Source of the DNA: Gordionus sp. m RMFG-2023
Taxonomy: Eukaryota; Nematomorpha; Gordioida; Chordodea; Parachordodidae
DNA length: 64,000 nt
Assembly: GCF_954871325.1 (NCBI RefSeq)
Contig: NC_088775.1
Span: forward strand, 53,483,561 to 53,547,560
Reading direction: 5' to 3'
In this document: positions 35,400-48,000 of the stretch, piece after piece
Layout: each line of letters opens with the position of its first letter
How positions within the stretch are numbered: position 1 is the stretch's first letter
The notes under the pieces: generated by a model
Seen by the model: the letters and a program-made list of their open reading frames with translations, nothing else
The model's database searches: none
Told to the model about the DNA's origin: nothing
Program-made: the position numbers and the translations under genes

Positions 35400-37187
35400 G
35401 ACTACACAGGTAATACAGCTTATACTAGATCCTAAAAATATTTTAAATTCTATACCAATAGGTATCAAAAATAATAAATATTATATAATTAATAATACTA
35501 ATAATATAAAAAATATTGGATATCGCAATGCATATGTTGATGATTGTGGTGCTTGGAGTAGTGTCAAATCCAGTTTAAAAATATATATTTATTTCTTAGA
35601 TAAAAATAATATATTAGGCCCATATGTTTTTATAAAATAATTGCCTTTGCAAGTATACTAGGAGGAATAATAAACCTATATATGACATAATAATTAAATC
35701 ACCAGATAAAAGTTACATGTTTATATATAATATATATTATACTTATTTAAAAAGGGATGAAAACTATAAAAGAAAATTTAGTATTATAAATAAATTTGAT
35801 AATACCTCTAAACTTAATTTAAAAAACGTGTATTTAGTTGAATATCTAGGTTTTTACCTAGTAAATGTTATAAATGAAGATAAATATGAAAAAGAGTATA
35901 TACGTACCCATCCAACTATTTTAAGGGAAATTGAGAAAAGTATTAACACTGAAAAAATTCCTAAATTATATAAAAATTTAATTATAAATAATGATTTTAA
36001 AACGAGTCCTCATAATATTAAGCAGCTCCGAAATGTAAAATATAATATCAATCGAAAAAATAAAATAGTTTGTTCAAATAATTTTTTTGATAATATATTA
36101 AATATAATTTCTAATATTGAAAAGCACCCTTTTGTACAAAGTGTAATACATAAAAAAGATAAAATTACTTCTATTATTCTTTATACACCCTTAATGATAA
36201 AAAATATAAAATATATGTGTGCAGAAAATAATCCATCAATCCTTGGTTTCGATCGTACATTTAATCTCAGTGATTTATATGTTACGGCTTCAGTTTTTAA
36301 GCATAAGTCTATCAAACTTGGGTCTATTAATGATGACTATCCAATTTTTCTCGGCCCAGTTCATTTGCATGGGAATGCAGATTATCAAACTTATAATAAT
36401 TTCTTTTCAGATTTAGAGGGAATTTTTAAAAAAAATCTAATTAATAAAAACAATATAATTTTTGGGACAGATGATGAAAAAGCTCTACATACCTCCATAA
36501 AACAAAATTTTCCGAATTCTGTGCAATTATTATGCACAAGACATATAAAAGAAAATATTAAAAATTATTTGAGAGATAAAGAGGGGGTTCCCGAAGTAAT
36601 AAGAAATAAAATAATATTTTTAATTTTTGGTAACAATGGCTTGATATTTTCCAATTCTGATGAGATTTTTTTTGATAAACTTAATACGAAAATTTTGCGA
36701 AAATAATCACTACTATTTTTTTTATAGAATATATTAACATTTATTTAGAAAAGAATTAGTACAATCATGTGTTTATCCCAATAAAAAATAAAATTATAAG
36801 TGATTTATGGACTAACAAGAATTGTGAGTTCATGAATCATGTATTTAAAAGTTATACAAATTGGCAATCAAGTAATTTAATTAATTTAATTGATATAATA
36901 TATAATAAAGTACAAATACAAGAAAAAGAAAAAGATCTCGAAAGAGCTTTGATAGGAAAAGGAGAATATTATTTGGCTGAGGGGTATAAGTCATTTCAGA
37001 TAGATTTATCAATTTGGGAGAAATTTAGTGAAGAAGATAAAAAAAAGAGGTAGAAAATTTTATAAAAGGAAGTAAAAAACGGGAAGGAGAAAATGTTATG
37101 TCATCATGCGGGGAATTAATACTTTTAAAGCCTAAAAATTATAAAAAACCATGTCAAAAAATTAGAATAAAAAAAATAGATCAATAA
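35400..37187 (+). pseudogene. MULE transposase (DDE), frame-disrupted
   Basis: The N-terminal part (35400-35600, PIGIKNNKYYII...GAWSS) is followed by a long frame (35717-36706). Catalytic landmarks: first Asp in LGFDRTFNLSD (36240), second in FGTDDEKAL (36460), and the CxxH of LLCTRHIKENI (36530). The third acidic residue is in NCEFMNHVF (36820) in another frame. A lysine-rich tail with KKPCQKIRIKK ends at 37187 after another frame change near 37048. The frame changes near 36700 and 37048 and a TAG near 36750 mean it is probably inactive, though every catalytic residue is present. Cut-and-paste transposase of the Mutator superfamily. Confidence 0.85.
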
Positions 37188-37329
37188 AAAAAATTAAAAT
37201 TGAAAAATAATAAGGCCCTAAACGTCGTACTCTTTTTCATATATATCAAATCAATTTTTTAATTTTACAATAGATTTTTGTATCGAAACAATGCTTCATC
37301 CTAATCATAGTTTTTTAAAAAAAATTTAT

Positions 37330-37700
37330 TCACATCGCATACAAATATTAATTTTTTTTTTAATTTTTATTCATATCGTCACAAATACCAAATTTTTTAA
37401 ATATTAATTTTTTGTAACTTTTATTCATTCATATCGTCATAAATACCAAATTTTTTTAAAATTTTTTTATTGATATCGCATACAAATATTAATTATTTTT
37501 AATTTTTATTCATATCATCACAAATACCAAATTTTTTAAATAAATTTTTGTAACTTTTATTCATTCATATCGTCACAAATACCAAATTTTTTTAAATTTT
37601 TTTTATTGACATCGCATACAAATATTAATTTTTTTTAATTTTTATTCTTATCATCACAAATACCAAAATTTTTTAAAATATTTTTTTTTACATCGCATAA
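37330..37700. repeat. ~138-bp AT-rich tandem repeat
   Basis: ATCGCATACAAATATTAATT recurs at about 37334, 37475 and 37611, spaced 141 and 136 bp, with ATCGTCACAAATACCAAATT sub-blocks between. Lies between the transposase and the right TIR. Confidence 0.75.
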
Positions 37701-37934
37701 TTTAATTGATTATTCATAATTTCTATTTTGTTAAATATTTTTTAAAATATATGAGGAAATGATGATATAGATGAAAATATTAGGGAAATATGATCCTCGT
37801 TTAATTATATTTATTTTTCGCTTTTGTTTTTGGTATAATTATTGTATCAAATGTCTTTTATCGATATTAATTTAATAAAATTATATTTTATTTTTTGGAT
37901 TAATATGATATTATATAATAGATAAAAAATTAAG

Positions 37935-39060
37935 ATAAAGAATTTTCCATGTATAACGCCAGCAAGACAGTATTTAGGTTTCAAATCGGTTATTGGTCAA
38001 ATCACGTATTTTTAAAATATTTTTAAGGATAATGATTTACATGTATATATAGATATTTAAACCAAAAATGAACATTTTCCAAATAATATTACTACCTCGA
38101 ATATTTATTAAGTGGTCGGTTTTGAGCTCGCCATTCGGTCAAATGATAATATTTTCAAAAAATTAATTAGGATAATGCTTAACACGTTTTGTTAACGTAT
38201 AAACCAAAAATGAAGAATTTTCTATGTATAACGCCAGCAAGGTAGTATTTCGGTTTCAAATCGGTTATCGGTCAAATCACGATATTTTTAAAATATTTTT
38301 TGGGATAATTATTTACACGTATATATAGATATTTAATCCAAAAATGAACATTTTCCAAATAATATTACTACCAAATTTGGTAGATCGAATATTTAGTAAG
38401 TGATCGATTTTAAGCTCGCCATTCGGTCAAATCTTAATATTTTCAAAATAATTATCAGGATATTGCTTACCACGTTATTGTTCACATATAAACCAAAAAT
38501 AAAAGATTTTCCATGTATAACGCCAGCAAGACACTATTTAGTCATTGGGCCGGTTTCAAATCGGTTTTCTGTCAAAACACGATATTTTTAAAATATTTTA
38601 AAATATTTTTTAGGATAATGTTTAACACCTAAATATAGACGTATAAACCAAAAATGAAGAGATTTTGATCAATAACGCCAGCAATATGTTCTTTACAAAC
38701 TTTCAACTATTTTTCGATTCTAAACCTACTCATTAATTAAATAGAAACCTCTATTTTTTAAATTTTTTTTAGGTTTTTCACATGTATTTACACCCAAATA
38801 CCAAAAAAGCGCTATCCAATATTTATTCTGGTTTCCTAAGAATATATTTTCATATTTATGTATTTAACGCCCTCTTATATAAATTTGTTAAATTTCGTAA
38901 TTGAAAAATAAATTTTAAGTTGTAATAAGCTAGTAAATATATTTTTTTCCAATAATATTAAGTAAAAATAGAATTTTAAATTATTTGATATATCAATTTT
39001 TTAATTAATTAAAAATTGATTTATGTAAAATAAAAAAAATGTTTTTGAAAAATTTTTTTA
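37935..39060 (-). repeat. Right terminal inverted repeat
   Basis: Inverse of the left arm: about two and a half 288-bp units (CGCCAGCAAG, CAAATCGGTTAT, CCAAAAATGAACATTTTCC), then the single-copy outer segment (38690-39060) that mirrors 30500-30890. Shorter than the left arm, so unit number has changed on one side. Confidence 0.85.
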
Positions 39061-42000
39061 AATATAATTAATGAGTAGGTTTAGAATCGAAAAATAGTTG
39101 AAAGTTTGTAAGGAACATATTACTGGCGTTATTGATCAAAATCTCTTCATTTTTGGTTTATACGTGTATATTTAGGTGATAAACATTATCCTAAAAAATA
39201 TTTTGAAAATATTATGATTTGACCGAATGCCGAGCTTAAAACAAACCATTTATTAAATATTCGATCTACCAAATTTGGTAGTAATATTATTTGGAAAATG
39301 TTCATTTTTGGTTTAGATATCTATATATACGTGTAAATCAATATCACAAAAAATATTTTAAAAATATCGTCATTTGACAGATAACCGATTTGAAACCGAA
39401 ATACTACCTTGCTGGCGTTATACATAGAAAATCCTTCATTTTTGGTTTATACGTTAACAAAACGTGTAAAGCATTATCCTAATTAATTTTTTGAAAATAT
39501 TATCATTTGACCGAATGGCGAGCTCAAAACCGACCACTTACTTAATATTCGATCTACCAAATTTGTTAGTAATATTATTTGGAAAATGTTCATTTTTAGT
39601 TAATTTATCTATAAATACGTGCAAATCATTATCCAAAAAATATTTTAAAAATATCGTGATTTGACCGATAACCTATTTGAAACAGAAATACTGCCTTGCT
39701 GGCATTATACATGGAAAATTCTTCATTCTTGGTTTATACGTCAACAATAACGTGTTAAGCCTTATCCTAATTAATTTTTTGAATATATTATGATTTGACC
39801 GAATGGCGAGCTAAAAACCGACCACTTACTAAATTTTAGATCTACCAAATTTGGTAGTAATATTATTTGGAAAATGTTCATTTTTGGTTATTTTATCTAT
39901 AAATACGTGCAAATCATTATCCAAAAAATATTTTAAAAATATCGTGATTTGACCGATGACCGATTTGAAACCGAAATACTGCCTTGCTGGTGTTATAAAT
40001 AGAAAATTCTTCCTTTTTGGTTTATACGTGAACAATAACGTGTTAAGCATTATCCTAATTAATTTTTTGAAAATATTATGATTTGACCGAATGGCGAGCT
40101 CAAAACCGACCACTTACTAAATTTTAGATCTACCAAATTTGGTAGTAATATTATTTGGAAAATGTTCATTTTTGGTTATTTTATCTATAAATACGTGCAA
40201 ATCATTATCCAAAAAATATTTTAAAAATATCGTGATTTGACCGATGACCGATTTGAAACCGAAATACTGCCTTGCTGGTGTTATAAATAGAAAATTCTTC
40301 CTTTGGTTTATACGTGAACAATAACGTGTTAAGCATTATCCTAATTAATTTTTTGAAAATATTATGATTTGACCGAATGGCGAGTTCAAAACCGCAAAAC
40401 TTACTAAATATTCGATCTACAATATTTGTTAGTAATATTATTTGGAAAATGTTCATTTTTTGTTAATTTATCTATGAATACGTGCAAATCATTATCCAAA
40501 AAATATTTTAAAAATATTGTGATTTGACCGATAACCGATTTGAAACAGAAATACTGCCTTGCTGGCGTTATACATGGAAAATTCTTCATTCTTGGTTTAT
40601 ACGTCAACAATAACGTGTTAAGCCTTATCCTAATTAATTTTTTGAAAATATTATGATTTGACCGAATGGCGAGTTCAAAACCGCAAAACTTACTAAATAT
40701 TCGATCTACAATATTTGTTAGTAATATTATTTGGAAAATGTTCATTTTTTGTTAATTTATCTATGAATACGTGCAAATCATTATCCAAAAAATATTTTAA
40801 AAATATTGTGATTTGACCGATAACCGATTTGAAACAGAAATACTGTCTTGCTGGCGTTATACATGGAAAATTCTTCATTCTTGGTTTATACGTCAACAAT
40901 AACGTGTTAAGCCTTATCCTAATTAATTTTTTGAATATATTATGATTTGACCGAATGGCGAGCTAAAAACCGACCACTTACTAAATTTTAGATCTACCAA
41001 ATTTGGTAGTAATATTATTTGGAAAATGTTCATTTTTGGTTATTTTATCTATAAATACGTGCAAATCATTATCCAAAAAATATTTTAAAAATATCGTAAG
41101 TTGACCGATGACCGATTTGAAACCGAAATACTGCCTTGCTGGCGTTATAAATAGAAAATTCTTCCTTTTTGGTTTATACGTGAACAATAACGTGTTATAC
41201 ATTATCCTAATTAATTTTTTGAAAATATTATGATTTGACCGAATGGCGAGCTCAAAACCGACCACTTACTAAATATTCGATCTACCTAATTTGGTAGTAA
41301 ATATATTTGGGAAATATTCATTTTTGGTTATTTTATCTATAAATACGTGCAAATCATTATCCAAAAAATATTTTAAAAATATCGTGATTTGACCGATAAC
41401 CGATTTGAAACAGAAATACTGCCTTGCTGGCGTTATACATGGAAAATTCTTCATTCTTGGTTTATACGTCAACAATAACGTGTTAAGCATTATCCTAATT
41501 AATTTTTTGAAAATATTATGATTTGACCGAATGGCGAGTTCAAAACCGCAAAACTTACTAAATATTCGATCTACAATATTTGTTAGTAATATTATTTGGA
41601 AAATGTTCATTTTTTGTTAATTTATCTATGAATACGTGCAAATCATTATCCAAAAAATATTTTAAAAATATTGTGATTTGACCGATAACCGATTTGAAAC
41701 AGAAATACTGCCTTGCTGGCGTTATACATGGAAAATTCTTCATTCTTGGTTTATACGTCAACAATAACGTGTTAAGCCTTATCCTAATTAATTTTTTGAA
41801 TATATTATGATTTGACCGAATGGCGAGCTAAAAACCGACCACTTACTAAATTTTAGATCTACCAAATTTGGTAGTAATATTATTTGGAAAATGTTCATTT
41901 TTGGTTATTTTATCTATAAATACGTGCAAATCATTATCCAAAAAATATTTTAAAAATATCGTGATTTGACCGATGACCGATTTGAAACCGAAATACTGCC

Positions 42001-45000
42001 TTGCTGGTGTTATAAATAGAAAATTCTTCCTTTTTGGTTTATACGTGAACAATAACGTGTTAAGCATTATCCTAATTAATTTTTTGAAAATATTATGATT
42101 TGACCGAATGGCGAGCTCAAAACCGACCACTTACTTAATATTCGATCTACCTAATTTGGTAGTAAATATATTTGGGAAATATTCATTTTTGGTTATTTTA
42201 TCTATAAATACGTGCAAATCATTATCCAAAAAATATTTTAAAAATATCGTGATTTGACCGATAACCGATTTGAAACAGAAATACTGCCTTGCTGGCGTTA
42301 TACATGGAAAATTCTTCATTCTTGGTTTATACGTCAACAATAACGTGTTAAGCATTATCCTAATTAATTTTTTGAAAATATTATGATTTGACCGAATGGC
42401 GAGTTCAAAACCGCAAAACTTACTAAATATTCGATCTACAATATTTGTTAGTAATATTATTTGGAAAATGTTCATTTTTTGTTAATTTATCTATGAATAC
42501 GTGCAAATCATTATCCAAAAAATATTTTAAAAATATTGTGATTTGACCGATAACCGATTTGAAACAGAAATACTGCCTTGCTGGCGTTATACATGGAAAA
42601 TTCTTCATTCTTGGTTTATACGTCAACAATAACGTGTTAAGCCTTATCCTAATTAATTTTTTGAATATATTATGATTTGACCGAATGGCGAGCTAAAAAC
42701 CGACCACTTACTAAATTTTAGATCTACCAAATTTGGTAGTAATATTATTTGGAAAATGTTCATTTTTGGTTATTTTATCTATAAATACGTGCAAATCATT
42801 ATCCAAAAAATATTTTAAAAATATCGTGATTTGACCGATGACCGATTTGAAACCGAAATACTGCCTTGCTGGTGTTATAAATAGAAAATTCTTCCTTTTT
42901 GGTTTATACGTGAACAATAACGTGTTAAGCATTATCCTAATTAATTTTTTGAAAATATTATGATTTGACCGAATAGCGAGCTCAAAACCGACCACTTACT
43001 AAATATTCGATCTACCAAATTTGGTAGTAAATATATTTGTAAAATATATATTTTTGGTTATTTTATCTATAAATACATGCAAATCATTATCCAAAAAATA
43101 TTTTAAAAATATCGTGATTTGACCGATAACCGATTTGAAACGAAATACTGCTTTGCTGGCGTTATACATGGAAAATTCTTCATTCTTGGTTTATACGTCA
43201 ACAATAACGTGTTAAGCATTATCCTAATTAATTTTTTGAAATGGCGAGCTCAAAACCGACCACTTACTAAATATTCGATCTACCAAATTTGGTAGTAAAT
43301 ATATATGGAAAATATAAATTTTTGGTTATTTTATCTATAAATACGTGCAAATCATTATCCAAAAAATATTTTAAAAATATCGTGATTTGACCGATAACCG
43401 ATTTGTAACCTAAATACTGCCTTACTGGCGTTATACATGGAAAATTCTTCATTTTTGTTTATACGTGAACAATAACGTGTTAAGCATTATCCTAATTAAT
43501 TTTTTGAAAATATTATGATTTGACCGAATGGCGAGCTCAAAACCGACCACTTACTAAATATTCGATCTACCAAATTTGGTAGTAATATTATTTGGAAAAT
43601 GTTCATTTTTGGTTTAGATATCTATATATACGTGTAAATCAATATCACAAAAAATATTTTAAAAATATCGTCATTTGACAGATAACCGATTTGAAACCGA
43701 AATACTACCTTGCTGGCGTTATACATAGAAAATCCTTCATTTTTGGTTTATACGTTAACAAAACGTGTAAAGCATTATCCTAATTAATTTTTTGAAAATA
43801 TTATCATTTGACCGAATGGCGAGCTCAAAACCGACCACTTACTTAATATTCGATCTACCAAATTTGTTAGTAATATTATTTGGAAAATGTTCATTTTTAG
43901 TTAATTTATCTATAAATACGTGCAAATCATTATCCAAAAAATATTTTAAAAATATCGTGATTTGACCGATAACCTATTTGAAACAGAAATACTGCCTTGC
44001 TGGCATTATACATGGAAAATTCTTCATTCTTGGTTTATACGTCAACAATAACGTGTTAAGCCTTATCCTAATTAATTTTTTGAATATATTATGATTTGAC
44101 CGAATGGCGAGCTAAAAACCGACCACTTACTAAATTTTAGATCTACCAAATTTGGTAGTAATATTATTTGGAAAATGTTCATTTTTGGTTATTTTATCTA
44201 TAAATACGTGCAAATCATTATCCAAAAAATATTTTAAAAATATCGTGATTTGACCGATGACCGATTTGAAACCGAAATACTGCCTTGCTGGTGTTATAAA
44301 TAGAAAATTCTTCCTTTTTGGTTTATACGTGAACAATAACGTGTTAAGCATTATCCTAATTAATTTTTTGAAAATATTATGATTTGACCGAATGGCGAGC
44401 TCAAAACCGACCACTTACTAAATTTTAGATCTACCAAATTTGGTAGTAATATTATTTGGAAAATGTTCATTTTTGGTTATTTTATCTATAAATACGTGCA
44501 AATCATTATCCAAAAAATATTTTAAAAATATCGTGATTTGACCGATGACCGATTTGAAACCGAAATACTGCCTTGCTGGTGTTATAAATAGAAAATTCTT
44601 CCTTTTTGGTTTATACGTGAACAATAACGTGTTAAGCATTATCCTAATTAATTTTTTGAAAATATTATGATTTGACCGAATGGCGAGTTCAAAACCGCAA
44701 AACTTACTAAATATTCGATCTACAATATTTGTTAGTAATATTATTTGGAAAATGTTCATTTTTTGTTAATTTATCTATGAATACGTGCAAATCATTATCC
44801 AAAAAATATTTTAAAAATATTGTGATTTGACCGATAACCGATTTGAAACAGAAATACTGCCTTGCTGGCGTTATACATGGAAAATTCTTCATTCTTGGTT
44901 TATACGTCAACAATAACGTGTTAAGCCTTATCCTAATTAATTTTTTGAAAATATTATGATTTGACCGAATGGCGAGTTCAAAACCGCAAAACTTACTAAA

Positions 45001-48000
45001 TATTCGATCTACAATATTTGTTAGTAATATTATTTGGAAAATGTTCATTTTTTGTTAATTTATCTATGAATACGTGCAAATCATTATCCAAAAAATATTT
45101 TAAAAATATTGTGATTTGACCGATAACCGATTTGAAACAGAAATACTGTCTTGCTGGCGTTATACATGGAAAATTCTTCATTCTTGGTTTATACGTCAAC
45201 AATAACGTGTTAAGCCTTATCCTAATTAATTTTTTGAATATATTATGATTTGACCGAATGGCGAGCTAAAAACCGACCACTTACTAAATTTTAGATCTAC
45301 CAAATTTGGTAGTAATATTATTTGGAAAATGTTCATTTTTGGTTATTTTATCTATAAATACGTGCAAATCATTATCCAAAAAATATTTTAAAAATATCGT
45401 AAGTTGACCGATGACCGATTTGAAACCGAAATACTGCCTTGCTGGCGTTATAAATAGAAAATTCTTCCTTTTTGGTTTATACGTGAACAATAACGTGTTA
45501 TACATTATCCTAATTAATTTTTTGAAAATATTATGATTTGACCGAATGGCGAGCTCAAAACCGACCACTTACTAAATATTCGATCTACCTAATTTGGTAG
45601 TAAATATATTTGGGAAATATTCATTTTTGGTTATTTTATCTATAAATACGTGCAAATCATTATCCAAAAAATATTTTAAAAATATCGTGATTTGACCGAT
45701 AACCGATTTGAAACAGAAATACTGCCTTGCTGGCGTTATACATGGAAAATTCTTCATTCTTGGTTTATACGTCAACAATAACGTGTTAAGCATTATCCTA
45801 ATTAATTTTTTGAAAATATTATGATTTGACCGAATGGCGAGTTCAAAACCGCAAAACTTACTAAATATTCGATCTACAATATTTGTTAGTAATATTATTT
45901 GGAAAATGTTCATTTTTTGTTAATTTATCTATGAATACGTGCAAATCATTATCCAAAAAATATTTTAAAAATATTGTGATTTGACCGATAACCGATTTGA
46001 AACAGAAATACTGCCTTGCTGGCGTTATACATGGAAAATTCTTCATTCTTGGTTTATACGTCAACAATAACGTGTTAAGCCTTATCCTAATTAATTTTTT
46101 GAATATATTATGATTTGACCGAATGGCGAGCTAAAAACCGACCACTTACTAAATTTTAGATCTACCAAATTTGGTAGTAATATTATTTGGAAAATGTTCA
46201 TTTTTGGTTATTTTATCTATAAATACGTGCAAATCATTATCCAAAAAATATTTTAAAAATATCGTGATTTGACCGATGACCGATTTGAAACCGAAATACT
46301 GCCTTGCTGGTGTTATAAATAGAAAATTCTTCCTTTTTGGTTTATACGTGAACAATAACGTGTTAAGCATTATCCTAATTAATTTTTTGAAAATATTATG
46401 ATTTGACCGAATGGCGAGCTCAAAACCGACCACTTACTTAATATTCGATCTACCTAATTTGGTAGTAAATATATTTGGGAAATATTCATTTTTGGTTATT
46501 TTATCTATAAATACGTGCAAATCATTATCCAAAAAATATTTTAAAAATATCGTGATTTGACCGATAACCGATTTGAAACAGAAATACTGCCTTGCTGGCG
46601 TTATACATGGAAAATTCTTCATTCTTGGTTTATACGTCAACAATAACGTGTTAAGCATTATCCTAATTAATTTTTTGAAAATATTATGATTTGACCGAAT
46701 GGCGAGTTCAAAACCGCAAAACTTACTAAATATTCGATCTACAATATTTGTTAGTAATATTATTTGGAAAATGTTCATTTTTTGTTAATTTATCTATGAA
46801 TACGTGCAAATCATTATCCAAAAAATATTTTAAAAATATTGTGATTTGACCGATAACCGATTTGAAACAGAAATACTGCCTTGCTGGCGTTATACATGGA
46901 AAATTCTTCATTCTTGGTTTATACGTCAACAATAACGTGTTAAGCCTTATCCTAATTAATTTTTTGAATATATTATGATTTGACCGAATGGCGAGCTAAA
47001 AACCGACCACTTACTAAATTTTAGATCTACCAAATTTGGTAGTAATATTATTTGGAAAATGTTCATTTTTGGTTATTTTATCTATAAATACGTGCAAATC
47101 ATTATCCAAAAAATATTTTAAAAATATCGTGATTTGACCGATGACCGATTTGAAACCGAAATACTGCCTTGCTGGTGTTATAAATAGAAAATTCTTCCTT
47201 TTTGGTTTATACGTGAACAATAACGTGTTAAGCATTATCCTAATTAATTTTTTGAAAATATTATGATTTGACCGAATAGCGAGCTCAAAACCGACCACTT
47301 ACTAAATATTCGATCTACCAAATTTGGTAGTAAATATATTTGTAAAATATATATTTTTGGTTATTTTATCTATAAATACATGCAAATCATTATCCAAAAA
47401 ATATTTTAAAAATATCGTGATTTGACCGATAACCGATTTGAAACGAAATACTGCTTTGCTGGCGTTATACATGGAAAATTCTTCATTCTTGGTTTATACG
47501 TCAACAATAACGTGTTAAGCATTATCCTAATTAATTTTTTGAAATGGCGAGCTCAAAACCGACCACTTACTAAATATTCGATCTACCAAATTTGGTAGTA
47601 AATATATATGGAAAATATAAATTTTTGGTTATTTTATCTATAAATACGTGCAAATCATTATCCAAAAAATATTTTAAAAATATCGTGATTTGACCGATAA
47701 CCGATTTGTAACCTAAATACTGCCTTACTGGCGTTATACATGGAAAATTCTTCATTTTTGGTTTATACGTGAACAATAACGTGTTAAGCATTATCCTAAT
47801 TAATTTTTTGAAAATATTATGATTTGACCGAATGGCGAGCTCAAAACCGACCACTTACTAAATTTTAGATCTACCAAATTTGGTAGTAATATTATTTGGA
47901 AAATGTTAATTTTTGTTTATTTTATCTATAAATACGTGCAAATCATTATCCAAAAAATATTTTAAAAATATCGTGATTTGACCGATGACCGATTTGAAAC

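Larger units (their letters stand above)
30500..39060 (+). mobile_element. Mutator-like DNA transposon with kilobase TIRs
   Basis: The outer 350 bp of the left end (from about 30500, TTTTTCAAAAACATTTTTTT) match the inverse of the right end (to about 39060) almost base for base, followed inward by inverted copies of the 288-bp repeat. The left arm runs to about 32765 and the right arm starts near 37935, so the left has about twice as many repeat units. Between them lie an OTU-type protease relic, coded tandem repeats and a MULE DDE transposase. Possible target duplication ATATAAT just outside the left end and after 39060 is weak. Combination and order recall Phantom-type animal MULEs (from memory). 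Confidence 0.85.

Noticed and set aside
36219-36416. 65-codon plus-strand frame
   Set aside because: Overlaps the MULE transposase in another frame at its conserved core; a shadow.
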